64,000 nucleotides of DNA from an uncultured Eubacterium sp. (GTDB lineage: Bacteria > Bacillota > Clostridia > Lachnospirales > Lachnospiraceae). Shown here one piece after another: positions 18,823-29,117 of this stretch. The number at the start of each line of letters is the position of its first letter. Within the stretch, counting starts at the first letter, position 1. The translations under genes and the position numbers were made by a program. A model generated the notes under the pieces. That model was given only the letters and a program-made list of their open reading frames with translations, had not been told where the DNA came from and searched no databases. The stretch lies in the NCBI RefSeq assembly GCF_937958975.1, contig NZ_CALGRE010000014.1, positions 59,227-123,226 on the forward strand. Direction: 5' to 3'.

Positions 18823-20022
18823 ATGAATATACGTTTTTTGGCGCAATCAGAATATTTTAATGGTCTACATCTAAAAGATGACATTATTCTGGAAAAAGAA
18901 TATGAACAGGGACCATTTCACAACCTTCCAAAGGTAAGATATTTTTTATACTATCTTGAAGAAAATGTCAGAAAAGAAGTTATGCCTTTTACTGATAAAG
19001 TAGACGTTTTTCATATTACAGACTGCCAGTATGATTCAGATTTTTTATATTTTACAGAATATACCGATATGCTGGACGGTGGATATACATTTAATATCAT
19101 AAGATATAATATTACGGACCATACCCATACGAAGATTATTTCTCTCAAAGATAATATTAATTTATATCCCGATAATAAACAAATTAAAATATATATATTG
19201 GATGACTCTAATCTGATTATTCAGCGTGCACTTCCAAAAGTCAGCGAAAATGGTTTATTGAAGGAGTTTTTTGATTTTACGCTTGTCTTATTTGATTTTG
19301 TAAAAAATAAACAGATTGTTATTGAAGACGAAAATCTTATAAGAAATGGAATAGAGTTTATATTACCATACAATGAAACGAGCTGCGTTATGAAAACGGG
19401 TTATTCCGTTTTTGAAAATGACAGGCATGCAAAATTAAAAAAAGAAGAAGCAGCGATTGAGAGCCTTATGGTGATTAATATTCAGCAGTTTATAAGTGAC
19501 TTAAAATTAGAACAGCAGAATCTGGTGATGAATACAGTAGACCAGTCGTATTATGATACTACTGTGATTAATGCCAAGATTATTGATAATTTTCTTATTT
19601 ATTCAAAGTATAATTACGAAAATTCTGATGAAAATATTATATTTTATGATATTGCAACAAAAAATGAGGATGAAAAGGTATATACATGTATTAATAAGAC
19701 TACAACCGGCGAATATTTACTTAAAAATGCTACTGTGATAGACAATAAGCCATATATGATTAAGAAAAATTCATCGGGGACACAGTTTTTCAATCTTATT
19801 ACAAATGATGTAGATGCAGCTTATCCGGAAGAATATGATATTAGATTTGTAAATAATAATACGGTTATTTCTACATTTTCAGAAAAAACATTGTTTGGCA
19901 AAGAATATTCTTTGGTGGGAATACATCGTTTTCCGTCTAAAAAAGTTATATTACAGGAAAGGGGCGAATATATAGGGTCCGTTGCATCCAATAACGAGAC
20001 TTCCTATATTTTCTTAAAATAA
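18823..20022 (+). CDS. Conserved-type protein of unknown function
   Basis: I do not recognise a family. The protein has 399 residues from ATG 18823, chosen because AAGGAGAT at 18811-18818 is well spaced from it and not from the upstream ATG at 18784. It has no signal peptide or membrane segment, so it is probably cytoplasmic. It is rich in short alternating hydrophobic stretches with Asp/Asn/Tyr turns (for example FLYFTEYTDMLDGGYTFNIIRYNITD), which suggests an all-beta, perhaps propeller-like fold; this is an inference. It stops one base before the DUF896 gene, so it is probably co-transcribed with it and with the cyclo-ligase gene. Confidence 0.8.
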   Translation: MNIRFLAQSEYFNGLHLKDDIILEKEYEQGPFHNLPKVRYFLYYLEENVRKEVMPFTDKVDVFHITDCQYDSDFLYFTEYTDMLDGGYTFNIIRYNITDHTHTKIISLKDNINLYPDNKQIKIYILDDSNLIIQRALPKVSENGLLKEFFDFTLVLFDFVKNKQIVIEDENLIRNGIEFILPYNETSCVMKTGYSVFENDRHAKLKKEEAAIESLMVINIQQFISDLKLEQQNLVMNTVDQSYYDTTVINAKIIDNFLIYSKYNYENSDENIIFYDIATKNEDEKVYTCINKTTTGEYLLKNATVIDNKPYMIKKNSSGTQFFNLITNDVDAAYPEEYDIRFVNNNTVISTFSEKTLFGKEYSLVGIHRFPSKKVILQERGEYIGSVASNNETSYIFLK

Positions 20023-20023
20023 T

Positions 20024-20236
20024 ATGGATGAAAAAAAGATTGCTCGAATTAATGAATTATATAAAAAATCAAAAACAATCGGTTTGACAGAAGATGAAAA
20101 AGAAGAACAAAATCGTCTTCGCACAGAATATCGGATGTCTATTATCAACAATTTATCCGGTTCTCTGAATCATATGAGTATTCAATATCCGGATGGAACC
20201 GTAAAGAAAGTGGAATCCAATAAAGAAAAACATTAA
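20024..20236 (+). CDS. DUF896 family small protein (YnzC-like)
   Basis: A 70-residue helical protein with the DUF896 pattern: ARINELYKKSKTIGLTEDEKEEQNRLR in the first half (two helices forming a hairpin) and a GxxxxMSIQYPDGT tail. The Bacillus relative YnzC is a small SOS-linked protein of unknown function. The start codon lies two bases after the stop of the upstream unknown gene, which suggests translational coupling. Confidence 0.85.
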   Translation: MDEKKIARINELYKKSKTIGLTEDEKEEQNRLRTEYRMSIINNLSGSLNHMSIQYPDGTVKKVESNKEKH

Positions 20237-20249
20237 AGGCAGGATGAAA

Positions 20250-20804
20250 ATGGAAGATAAAAATTCATTCAGAAATAAAATCCTGGAGATAAGAAAGAAT
20301 CTTACAACGACTCAGGTCAAAGAGATGAGTGCCAATGTTTGTAAAATATTGTTATCTGGCGATTTATACAGACAATCTCAATCAATTTTTTGTTATTCTG
20401 CCGTGCGGAATGAATTAGATTTAACTTTTTTTATGAAAGAAGCGCTGCGTGATGGAAAAATTATTTCCCTGCCAAAAGTAATTGACAAAAAAGGTATAAT
20501 GAAATTTTATCAGATACATTCTATCAATGAGTTGGAAAGAGGAACTTTTGGCATATTAGAACCATCTATGGAAAAAGAGAATACAATTGCTGATTTTATT
20601 CTTGTTCCCGGTGTTGTTTTTTCAGAGGAGGGAGACAGAATCGGACAGGCAGGGGGGTTTTATGACCGTTTTTTAGAAAAAAATAACATTTATTCTGTTG
20701 GCATATGCTATGAGTTTCAGCTGTTTGACAAAATACCTCACGAAAAACATGATAAGAAGATGAATAGAATCATTAGTGAACAAAGAGATATAGATATAAA
20801 ATAG
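20250..20804 (+). CDS. 5-formyltetrahydrofolate cyclo-ligase
   Basis: Cytoplasmic enzyme that converts 5-formyl-THF to 5,10-methenyl-THF with ATP, returning stored folate to one-carbon metabolism. The conserved C-terminal signature appears as EEGDRIGQAGGFYDRFLE (near residues 129-146), and ADFILVPGVVFSEEG precedes it. The length of about 184 residues fits. I place the start at ATG 20250 because AGGCAGGA directly abuts the ATG at 20244 but is well spaced from 20250. It is followed ten bases later by miaB. Confidence 0.92.
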   Translation: MEDKNSFRNKILEIRKNLTTTQVKEMSANVCKILLSGDLYRQSQSIFCYSAVRNELDLTFFMKEALRDGKIISLPKVIDKKGIMKFYQIHSINELERGTFGILEPSMEKENTIADFILVPGVVFSEEGDRIGQAGGFYDRFLEKNNIYSVGICYEFQLFDKIPHEKHDKKMNRIISEQRDIDIK

Positions 20805-20813
20805 GAGATTGCA

Positions 20814-22220
20814 ATGAATTTCACAAACGAGACAGAAAAACAAAAGTATTACATAAAACAGTGCAGGGAACTGGTAAAAAATAAAGAGCAGGAATATGGA
20901 CGAAAACTTACAGCATGTGTTGTTACATTCGGCTGTCAGATGAATTTTAAAGATTCTGAAAAATTGATGGGTATTTTAACTGAGATAGGTTACGAAGAAA
21001 CGGATGATGAACATGCTGATTTTGTGTTGTACAATACATGTACAGTCAGAGAAAATGCCAATCTGAAAATATATGGAAGACTAGGCTATTTATCTAAGAT
21101 AAAAGAAAAAAATCCGGATATGATTATCGGGCTTTGCGGCTGCATGATGCAGGAACCTCAGGTTGTAGAAAAGTTAAATAAAAGTTACCGGTTTATTGAT
21201 ATTATTTTTGGAACGCACAATATATTTTTGCTTGCCCAGCTTTTATATGAGCGTCTTATCAATGGGCATAAGGTTGAGGATATCTGGGAGGGAACCACTG
21301 AAATCGTAGAAGAACTTCCGACTGTCAGGAAATACAATTTTAAGTCAGGGGTTAACATTATGTATGGTTGTAATAATTTTTGCAGCTATTGCATTGTCCC
21401 ATATGTGAGAGGACGGGAGAGAAGCAGAAATCCCGAAGATATTATTGCGGAAATAAAGGAATTGGTTAAAAATGGTGTTGTCGAGATAATGCTTTTGGGG
21501 CAGAATGTTAATTCGTACGGTAAGACATTAGAAAATCCGGTTACATTTGCAGAATTATTGGAAAGAATCGAAAAGATTGAGGGGTTGAAACGTATTCGTT
21601 TTATGACTTCTCATCCAAAGGATTTGTCAGATGAGTTAATTGCGGTTATGGCAAAATCAGAGAAAATATGTAAACAAATGCATCTTCCATTACAGTCGGG
21701 AAGCAGTCGGCTTTTAAAGATAATGAACAGACATTATGATAAAGAGCAGTACCTGTCTCTTGTTCAAAAATTAAGAGCGGCAATTCCGGATATCGGAATC
21801 ACAACAGATATTATCGTCGGTTTTCCAGGGGAGACAGAAGAAGATTTTGTTGAAACTTTAGATGTTGTAGAAAAAGCACAGTATGATTCCGCATTTACAT
21901 TTATTTATTCTAAAAGAACAGGAACACCGGCTGCTGAAATGCCGGAACAGATACCGGATAATGTGGTAAAGGAGCGGTTTGACAGGCTTTTAAATCTTGT
22001 AAATAAAATTTCAAAAGAGAAGACCCGGATATTAGAGGGAACAGTGCAGGAAGTCCTTGTGGAAGAATTAAACAAAAAAATCCCGGGGTATGTCACGGGA
22101 AGACTCAGCAATAATTCGGTTGTACATTTTAAGGCAGATGAGGATTATATTGGAAGTATTGTTTTTGTGAAATTAAACGAGGCAAAAGGTTTTTACTATA
22201 TGGGAGAAATGGTGGAGTAG
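20814..22220 (+). CDS. miaB: tRNA (N6-isopentenyl adenosine(37)-C2)-methylthiotransferase MiaB
   Basis: Radical SAM enzyme that adds a methylthio group to i6A at position 37 of tRNAs reading UNN codons. The N-terminal UPF0004 domain has FGCQMNFKDSE and further cysteines for the second [4Fe-4S] cluster; the radical SAM motif CNNFCSYC has its three cysteines at residues 186, 190 and 193, followed by YVRGRERSR. A C-terminal TRAM domain ends the protein. The length of 468 residues is complete. The partner enzyme MiaA, which makes the i6A substrate, is encoded about 4.6 kb downstream in the same run, with mutS and mutL between, a gene order common in Clostridia. Confidence 0.97.
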   Translation: MNFTNETEKQKYYIKQCRELVKNKEQEYGRKLTACVVTFGCQMNFKDSEKLMGILTEIGYEETDDEHADFVLYNTCTVRENANLKIYGRLGYLSKIKEKNPDMIIGLCGCMMQEPQVVEKLNKSYRFIDIIFGTHNIFLLAQLLYERLINGHKVEDIWEGTTEIVEELPTVRKYNFKSGVNIMYGCNNFCSYCIVPYVRGRERSRNPEDIIAEIKELVKNGVVEIMLLGQNVNSYGKTLENPVTFAELLERIEKIEGLKRIRFMTSHPKDLSDELIAVMAKSEKICKQMHLPLQSGSSRLLKIMNRHYDKEQYLSLVQKLRAAIPDIGITTDIIVGFPGETEEDFVETLDVVEKAQYDSAFTFIYSKRTGTPAAEMPEQIPDNVVKERFDRLLNLVNKISKEKTRILEGTVQEVLVEELNKKIPGYVTGRLSNNSVVHFKADEDYIGSIVFVKLNEAKGFYYMGEMVE

Positions 22221-22221
22221 T

Positions 22222-24912
22222 ATGAGTTTACCACAGATGATGCAGGATGTATGGGACAATCACTTAGATGACCTGACACCTATGATGAGAATGTATATTG
22301 AGACAAAAAAACAAAATGATGACTGTATCATTTTTTATCGATTAGGTGATTTTTATGAAATGTTTTTTGATGATGCGATTACTGCTTCAAAAACGATGGA
22401 AATTACGCTTACCGGTAAAAGCTGCGGATTAGAGGAGAGAGCGCCTATGTGTGGCATTCCCTATCATGCAGTCGATACATATATTAATAAATTAGTGACG
22501 AGAGGGTTTAAAGTTTGTATTGTGGAACAGACAGAAGACCCTGCACAGGCAAAAGGATTGGTGAAAAGAGAGGTTGTGCGGATTGTCACTCCGGGAACAA
22601 ATCTAAATATGACTGCAATGGATGAAGGAAAGAATAATTATCTGATGTCTATTGCATATGTGGGCGGCAAATTTGGAATTTCCATAGCAGATGTTACCAC
22701 TGGTGATTACTATGTAACAGAGGTTTCCAGTGAAAGAAATGTACTCGACGAAGTCAATAAATTTATGCCGAGTGAAATTATTTGTAATCATTCATTTTTA
22801 ATGTGTGGTATGGATATTGAAGATATTAAAAATCGTCTGTCCATATCTGTTTTTGAGTTAGAAGAATGGTATTTTGATGAGGAAAATTGTTCTGAGGTTC
22901 TGAAAGAACATTTTAATATCTTAGATTTGTCAGGGCTTGGCATTTCGGAGATGGGGCTTGGCATTATCGCATCAGGTTCCCTTCTGAAATATCTTTATGA
23001 AACTCAGAAAAATTCTTTATCCCATTTATCAAGGCTGATTCCTTATTCCACAAGCACTTTTATGATTTTAGATACTTCCACGAGAAGAAATTTAGAATTG
23101 TGTGAGACTTTGAGAGAAAAGCAAAAAAGAGGTTCTCTTTTGTGGGTTTTGGATAAAACAAAAACTGCAATGGGTGCAAGAACTTTAAGAAGTTATATTG
23201 AACAGCCATTAATTTCAAAAGAGGAAATTATCAACAGGCAAAAGGTAGTTGCAGAGCTAAATAGTTCTTTGATTACAAGGGATGAACTCAGAGAATATCT
23301 GTCTCCAATTTATGACTTAGAAAGACTTTTAAGCAAAATATCATACCGTTCTGCAAATCCGAGAGACCTAATTGCATTTAAGACTTCTCTTGAGATGATT
23401 CCACATATCAAAAATATTATTAAAGATTTCAAATCACCGCTGTTCGTAGATATATTTGAGCGGCTAGATACATTAGAAGACATTACAAAGTTAATTACAG
23501 ATTCTATTGCGGAAGATCCGCCGATTAATATTAAGGAAGGCGGTATTATTCGAAATGGATATCATGAGGAAATAGACAAGCTTAGAAATGCTAAAACAGA
23601 GGGAAAAACATGGCTTGCCCAATTAGAGGCTGAGGAAAAGGAAAAAACAGGTATTACGAAACTTAAGATAAAATATAATAAAGTTTTCGGATATTATATT
23701 GAGGTTTCTAATTCATTTAAAAGTCTTGTGCCGGATTATTATATCCGCAAGCAGACATTAACAAATGCTGAGCGATATACGACGGATAAGCTAAAAGAAC
23801 TAGAGGAAGTAATTGTGGGAGCGGAAGATAAACTGTTCTCATTAGAATACAATATTTTTACGGCTATCCGTGATGAAATTTTTCAGCAGATTAATAGAAT
23901 ACAACAGACTGCAAAAGCAATTGCAATGATTGATGTATTTGCCTCTCTGGCATTTGTGGCAGAGCGCAATCATTATGTAAAACCCAAAATAAATGAAAAA
24001 GGTATTATCGATATTAAGGATGGAAGACATCCTGTAGTAGAAAAAATGATACCCGAAAATATGTTTATAGCAAACAATACTTATCTGGATATGAATCATA
24101 ATAGATTATCTATTATAACAGGACCTAATATGGCAGGAAAATCTACATATATGAGACAGACAGCTCTGATTGTTCTTATGGCGCAGATTGGTTCTTTTGT
24201 GCCGGCATTGGAGGCAAATATTTCTATATGCGATAAAATATTTACCAGAGTCGGTGCCTCTGATGACCTTGCCAGTGGTCAGAGTACATTTATGGTAGAA
24301 ATGACAGAGGTTGCAAATATCTTAAGGAATGCCACATCGAAAAGTCTTTTGATTTTAGATGAAATCGGACGTGGTACAAGCACCTTTGATGGATTGAGTA
24401 TTGCCTGGGCAGTTGTGGAACATATATGCGATAAAAAAATTCTCGGTGCGAAGACCTTGTTTGCAACGCATTACCACGAATTAACGGAATTAGAAGGAAC
24501 GCTTCCGGGAGTAAATAATTACTGTATCAGCGTGAAAGAACAGGGAGATGATATCGTATTTTTAAGAAAGATTGTCAAAGGCGGGGCAGATAAGAGTTAT
24601 GGTATTCAGGTAGCAAAACTTGCCGGGGTTCCGGATTCCGTATTGCATAGGGCAAAGGAATTAGTAATTGAATTGAGCAATGCTGATATTTCGGCGAGAG
24701 CGAAAGATATTGCGGCCGGATTGCAACCGGGAAGCAATGTACTTCCGGGAATAAATGATGATGCAGAGGCACATCAAATGACATTATTTGACGCAGTAAA
24801 TGAAGATGAGATTATAAGAGAGATACAGGAACTTGATTTAGGAGAAATGACACCTATCGAGGGATTAAATTACCTGTTTAAATTGCAAAATCAGTTAAAA
24901 AACCGTTGGTAA
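22222..24912 (+). CDS. mutS: DNA mismatch repair protein MutS
   Basis: Mismatch-recognition ATPase of 896 residues. The N-terminal mismatch-binding domain has the Phe-x-Glu element in FYRLGDFYEMFFDDA near residue 40; connector, core and clamp domains follow; the ABC-type ATPase has Walker A GPNMAGKST at residues 634-642 and Walker B LLILDEIGRGTS near 715. The C-terminal helix-turn-helix and the DEIIREIQELDLGEMTPIEGLN tail-like region are present. The start ATG lies one base after the miaB stop, and mutL follows 23 bases after the stop. All catalytic motifs look intact. Confidence 0.98.
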   Translation: MSLPQMMQDVWDNHLDDLTPMMRMYIETKKQNDDCIIFYRLGDFYEMFFDDAITASKTMEITLTGKSCGLEERAPMCGIPYHAVDTYINKLVTRGFKVCIVEQTEDPAQAKGLVKREVVRIVTPGTNLNMTAMDEGKNNYLMSIAYVGGKFGISIADVTTGDYYVTEVSSERNVLDEVNKFMPSEIICNHSFLMCGMDIEDIKNRLSISVFELEEWYFDEENCSEVLKEHFNILDLSGLGISEMGLGIIASGSLLKYLYETQKNSLSHLSRLIPYSTSTFMILDTSTRRNLELCETLREKQKRGSLLWVLDKTKTAMGARTLRSYIEQPLISKEEIINRQKVVAELNSSLITRDELREYLSPIYDLERLLSKISYRSANPRDLIAFKTSLEMIPHIKNIIKDFKSPLFVDIFERLDTLEDITKLITDSIAEDPPINIKEGGIIRNGYHEEIDKLRNAKTEGKTWLAQLEAEEKEKTGITKLKIKYNKVFGYYIEVSNSFKSLVPDYYIRKQTLTNAERYTTDKLKELEEVIVGAEDKLFSLEYNIFTAIRDEIFQQINRIQQTAKAIAMIDVFASLAFVAERNHYVKPKINEKGIIDIKDGRHPVVEKMIPENMFIANNTYLDMNHNRLSIITGPNMAGKSTYMRQTALIVLMAQIGSFVPALEANISICDKIFTRVGASDDLASGQSTFMVEMTEVANILRNATSKSLLILDEIGRGTSTFDGLSIAWAVVEHICDKKILGAKTLFATHYHELTELEGTLPGVNNYCISVKEQGDDIVFLRKIVKGGADKSYGIQVAKLAGVPDSVLHRAKELVIELSNADISARAKDIAAGLQPGSNVLPGINDDAEAHQMTLFDAVNEDEIIREIQELDLGEMTPIEGLNYLFKLQNQLKNRW

Positions 24913-24934
24913 ATAATATTTGCAGGAGATACAT

Positions 24935-26821
24935 ATGAACAAAATTCAGGAACTGGACCAAAATACAATTAATCAAATTGCGGCAGGAGAAGTAGTTGAG
25001 AGACCGGCATCTATTGTAAAAGAATTGATGGAAAATGCAATTGATGCCGGAGCTACTATGATTTCTGTTGAAATTGAAGATGGTGGCACTTCTCTGATTC
25101 GGATTACGGATAATGGTTCCGGAATCGAGACAGAAGATATTAAGATTGCTTTCTTAAGACATACAACAAGTAAAATCAGAACTGCCATCGATTTATTAAG
25201 CGTTTCATCTCTTGGATTTCGAGGAGAAGCGCTCTCAAGTATTGCCGCTGTTTGTCAGGTAGAATTGATTACGAAAACAAAAGGGAATTTGACAGGAAAC
25301 CGCTATAAAATAGAAGGTGGAAGGGAAATTCTTTTTGAAGAAATCGGTGCGCCGGAAGGAACCACCTTTATTGTTAAGAATATTTTCTTTAACACGCCTG
25401 CCAGACGAAAGTTTTTAAAGACACCTCAGACAGAAGCAGGTTATGTATCGGATATAGTCGAAAAAATTGCTCTGTCACATCCTGAAATCTCTATAAGTTT
25501 TAAGAGCAATAAGCAGATTAAAGTTCATACGGCAGGAAATGGTAATTTAAAAGACGTCATTTATAATATTTACGGACGTGATGTGACAAAAAATATTATA
25601 GAAGTTTGTCAGGAAAATGAGTTTATGAAAATGACCGGTTTTATTGGCAAAGCAATAATCTCCAAGGGAAACAGGACTTTTGAAAACTATTTTATTAATG
25701 GAAGATATATTAAGAGTAATATTATTTCAAAAGCAATTGAGGCAGGCTATAAATTTATTTTAATGCAGCACAAATATCCTTTTACCGTATTAAACTTCAC
25801 AATTAATCCGGAATATTTAGATGTAAATGTACACCCGTCAAAAATGGAGTTGAGATTTCGGAAAGGAGAACATATTTATCCATGGATAGAGGAGTGTATT
25901 AATGATGCTTTGATTGAAAAACCAAATATTATTGATATTGCATTGGAAAAAGAACAAAGGTTACATGAAGATGTTCGATATATTCCTGAACCTTTTGAGA
26001 AAAAACGTCAGGAACTGCATAAAATAAATTCCGGTTTGGAAGAACATATTTGGGGTGATACAGAGATTTATAAAAAACCGATTGAAAAAGTTTCCGAAGG
26101 AATAGATTACAAAGTATCTGATAATGGTAATACATTTTGTTTGAGTGGGAATAATCAAAATTATACAGATAACGCACAAAAAAAGGAAAATATACAAAAG
26201 GAATTGACAGATGTATATGATACGTTTCTTACTGATATTGCAAGACCAAAGCATAAACTGATTGGACAGGTTTTCGGTACATACTGGATTATAGAGTATG
26301 ATAATAAAATGTATATTATTGACCAGCATGCCGCCCATGAAAAGGTTATGTTTGAGTCATTAATGGATAAATTTCATCATAAGACAATCAGCACACAGAT
26401 GATGAATCCTCCAATTATCCTTTCATTATCAATGAATGAGGCATCATTGTTAGAAAAGTATATGGATAATTTTAAGGAAATTGGTTTTGAGATAGAGCAT
26501 TTTGGAGGACAGGATTATGCGGTAAGAGGGGTACCGTCTGATTTGTATACTTTAAACAGTGAAGAGGTATTGATGGAGATTATTGATAATCTTTCCAATG
26601 AAAATGCCAGAATGGTACCGGACAGTATTACAGATAAAATTGCTTCCATGTCCTGTAAAGCTGCCGTAAAGGGAAACAGTACATTGTCAACAAATGAAGC
26701 AAATGCGTTGATTGAGCAATTATTATCTCTGGAAAATCCATATAATTGTCCGCATGGAAGACCGACAATTATCTCGATGAGTAAATATGAATTGGAAAAG
26801 AAATTTAAAAGAATCGTTTAG
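24935..26821 (+). CDS. mutL: DNA mismatch repair protein MutL (endonuclease type)
   Basis: GHKL-ATPase that links MutS to strand incision. The N-terminal half holds the ATPase motifs ENAIDAGA, DNGSGI and GFRGEALSS. The C-terminal half carries the latent endonuclease motif DQHA-x2-E-x4-E (DQHAAHEKVMFE), together with SCKAAVKGN and CPHGRPT, all of which are metal-site elements in MutL of organisms without MutH. A cleavage role is therefore expected. I place the start at ATG 24935, preceded by CAGGAGA; an in-frame TTG at 24920 lies before that site. The product has 628 residues. Confidence 0.97.
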   Translation: MNKIQELDQNTINQIAAGEVVERPASIVKELMENAIDAGATMISVEIEDGGTSLIRITDNGSGIETEDIKIAFLRHTTSKIRTAIDLLSVSSLGFRGEALSSIAAVCQVELITKTKGNLTGNRYKIEGGREILFEEIGAPEGTTFIVKNIFFNTPARRKFLKTPQTEAGYVSDIVEKIALSHPEISISFKSNKQIKVHTAGNGNLKDVIYNIYGRDVTKNIIEVCQENEFMKMTGFIGKAIISKGNRTFENYFINGRYIKSNIISKAIEAGYKFILMQHKYPFTVLNFTINPEYLDVNVHPSKMELRFRKGEHIYPWIEECINDALIEKPNIIDIALEKEQRLHEDVRYIPEPFEKKRQELHKINSGLEEHIWGDTEIYKKPIEKVSEGIDYKVSDNGNTFCLSGNNQNYTDNAQKKENIQKELTDVYDTFLTDIARPKHKLIGQVFGTYWIIEYDNKMYIIDQHAAHEKVMFESLMDKFHHKTISTQMMNPPIILSLSMNEASLLEKYMDNFKEIGFEIEHFGGQDYAVRGVPSDLYTLNSEEVLMEIIDNLSNENARMVPDSITDKIASMSCKAAVKGNSTLSTNEANALIEQLLSLENPYNCPHGRPTIISMSKYELEKKFKRIV

Positions 26822-26836
26822 GAGTGTTTATTTTCA

Positions 26837-27802
26837 ATGAATAATAATCTTATTATTGTGACCGGACCGACAGCGGTGGGAAAGACAGCATTGGCAATCG
26901 AACTTGCAAAAAAAATAAATGGTGAGATTATAAGTGCCGATTCTATTCAGGTTTATAAATATATGAATATTGGTTCGGCAAAGGTTTTGCCAACAGAAAC
27001 AGGTGGTATCAGACATCATTTGATAGATGTCCTGACCCCGGATGAAGAATTTAATGTTCACACTTTTCAACAGATGGCAAAGCAGTGTATAAAGGACATC
27101 TATGATAGAGGAAAGATTCCAATTATCGTTGGTGGGACAGGTTTTTACATTCAGTCTGTTTTATACGATATAAAATTTGACAAAACAGACGAAAATCATG
27201 TATATCGGAGAGAACTGGAACAATTAGCAATAGAAAAAGGAAATAAATATGTTCATAATATGTTAAAGTGTGTGGACCCTAAAGCTGCTGAAAATATTCA
27301 CTTTAATAATTCCAAGAGAGTTATTAGAGCGTTGGAATATTATTATGAGACAGGGAAACAGATTTCAGAACATAATGAACAGCAGAGAGAAAACACATCA
27401 CCTTACAATTTCGTATATTTTGTTTTAAATGATGAGAGAGAAGCTCTGTATTATAGAATTAATCAACGTGTGGATATTATGGTGAAACAGGGACTGTATG
27501 ATGAAGTAAAGGAAATTCTTGATTTGGGTTACAGCGAGACGCTGCCTTCTATGCAGGGAATTGGTTACAAAGAGATGGCGCAATGTGTCAAAGGTAATAT
27601 GAGTCTGGAGGATGCAGTTTATAACATCAAATTAAATACAAGGCATTTTGCCAAAAGACAGCTTACATGGTTTCGACGTGAGAAGGATGTGACAATGATT
27701 CATATTAATGATTATAATTATAATCATGCAAAGATTTTAGATGAAATGCTTATGATTTTGGAAAAAAGACACATAATAAAGAAAGAGGATTTACATGACT
27801 GA
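26837..27802 (+). CDS. miaA: tRNA dimethylallyltransferase MiaA
   Basis: Transfers a dimethylallyl group from DMAPP to A37 of tRNAs, making the substrate of MiaB. The P-loop GPTAVGKTALA (near residue 10), the SADSIQVYKYMNIGSAK segment with the catalytic region, and GGTGFYIQS near residue 100 are typical; QLTWFRRE near residue 275 is the tRNA-recognition signature. The length of 321 residues is complete. Its last eight bases overlap the next gene, so the two are translationally coupled. Confidence 0.97.
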   Translation: MNNNLIIVTGPTAVGKTALAIELAKKINGEIISADSIQVYKYMNIGSAKVLPTETGGIRHHLIDVLTPDEEFNVHTFQQMAKQCIKDIYDRGKIPIIVGGTGFYIQSVLYDIKFDKTDENHVYRRELEQLAIEKGNKYVHNMLKCVDPKAAENIHFNNSKRVIRALEYYYETGKQISEHNEQQRENTSPYNFVYFVLNDEREALYYRINQRVDIMVKQGLYDEVKEILDLGYSETLPSMQGIGYKEMAQCVKGNMSLEDAVYNIKLNTRHFAKRQLTWFRREKDVTMIHINDYNYNHAKILDEMLMILEKRHIIKKEDLHD

Positions 27803-29081
27803 GATAAAAAAAATGTATAATGAAATGGGAATTTCTGACGAAGTTTATGATTTTTCTAAAAAAATTTCTGAAAGTTTGATACAAAGATTTCAAAAAATTG
27901 ACATAATTGCCGAGTACAATCAATTAAAGGTGACTCGTGCAATGCAGAAAAATCAGGTTTCTGAAGCGCATTTTACAACAACTACGGGATATGGTTATAA
28001 TGATTTAGGGAGAGATACATTAGAAAAAGTATATGCCGATGTTTTTCATACCGAGGATGCTCTGGTCAGACCCCAGATTACATGTGGTACTCATGCATTG
28101 TCTATTGCGCTGTCAGCTAATTTACGTCCCGGTGATAAGATGGTATATATTTCAGGTAAACCATATGACACTCTTGAGGAAGTTATTGGAATCAGGGAAT
28201 CAAGAGGCAGTCTCTGCGAATATGGTATTACATATGCCCAGGTTGACCTGTTGGAAAATGGCGGGTTTGATTTTGATGGTATCAAAGAAGCAATGACACC
28301 GGATGTTAAGTTAGTCGGAATACAGCGCTCTAAAGGTTACGCTACAAGACCTACATTATCTGTTGAAAAAATCGGTCAGGTGATTTCATTTATAAAATCG
28401 ATGCATCCGGATGTAATTATTATGGTAGATAATTGTTATGGTGAGTTCGTTGAGACGATAGAACCTTCGGATGTGGGAGCAGATATGATTGTAGGCTCCC
28501 TCATAAAAAACCCGGGAGGCGGTCTGGCTCCGATTGGCGGATATATTTGCGGAAAAAAGGAATGTATTGAGAATTGTGCATATCGACTGACAACTCCGGG
28601 ACTTGGAAAAGAAGTCGGGGCAAATCTTGGTGTGATTACATCTTTTTATCAGGGACTCTTTCTTGCACCTACAGTCGTTGCATCGGCGCTGAAAGGAGCA
28701 ATATTTGCTGCGAATCTTTTTGAAAAATTTAACTTTAAAGTGATTCCTGACGGAAATGAAAGTAGACATGATATAATTCAGGCAATTGAATTTGGTAATC
28801 CTGAATGTGTTATTGCTTTTTGTAAGGGGATTCAGGCAGCTGCACCTGTCGACAGCCATTTAACTCCGGAACCTTGGGATATGCCCGGCTATGATGCACC
28901 GGTTATTATGGCAGCGGGAGCGTTTGTCTCCGGTTCCTCTATAGAACTCAGTGCAGACGGTCCTATAAAACCACCATATGCAGTTTATTTTCAAGGTGGT
29001 CTGACATGGCAGCATGCCAAACTTGGGATTTTGAAAGCCTTTCAGAATATGGTGAATGACGAATTGATTACATTAAAATAA
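27795..29081 (+). CDS. Methionine gamma-lyase family PLP protein (YnbB type)
   Basis: A fold-type I PLP enzyme of 428 residues of the family often called methionine gamma-lyase or aluminium-resistance protein. Its features are the TTTTGYGYNDLGRDTLE segment, the QITCGTHAL motif and the probable PLP lysine in MIVGSLIKNPGGGLAPIGGY near residue 235. The true substrate of this branch is not established. It overlaps miaA by eight bases and has a GAGGA site. In Bacillus ynbB lies close to miaA, hfq and glnRA, so the neighbourhood is partly conserved. It ends the long plus-strand run; the next 226 bases are a structured intergenic region. Confidence 0.85.
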   Translation: MTEIKKMYNEMGISDEVYDFSKKISESLIQRFQKIDIIAEYNQLKVTRAMQKNQVSEAHFTTTTGYGYNDLGRDTLEKVYADVFHTEDALVRPQITCGTHALSIALSANLRPGDKMVYISGKPYDTLEEVIGIRESRGSLCEYGITYAQVDLLENGGFDFDGIKEAMTPDVKLVGIQRSKGYATRPTLSVEKIGQVISFIKSMHPDVIIMVDNCYGEFVETIEPSDVGADMIVGSLIKNPGGGLAPIGGYICGKKECIENCAYRLTTPGLGKEVGANLGVITSFYQGLFLAPTVVASALKGAIFAANLFEKFNFKVIPDGNESRHDIIQAIEFGNPECVIAFCKGIQAAAPVDSHLTPEPWDMPGYDAPVIMAAGAFVSGSSIELSADGPIKPPYAVYFQGGLTWQHAKLGILKAFQNMVNDELITLK

Positions 29082-29117
29082 GTTTTTGTCATTATTTACC
29101 TTTTATTGTAAAAAACG

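Noticed and set aside
28386..28859. Minus-strand frame of 157 codons inside the ynbB-like gene
   Set aside because: It is antisense to conserved PLP-enzyme motifs and lacks a ribosome binding site.
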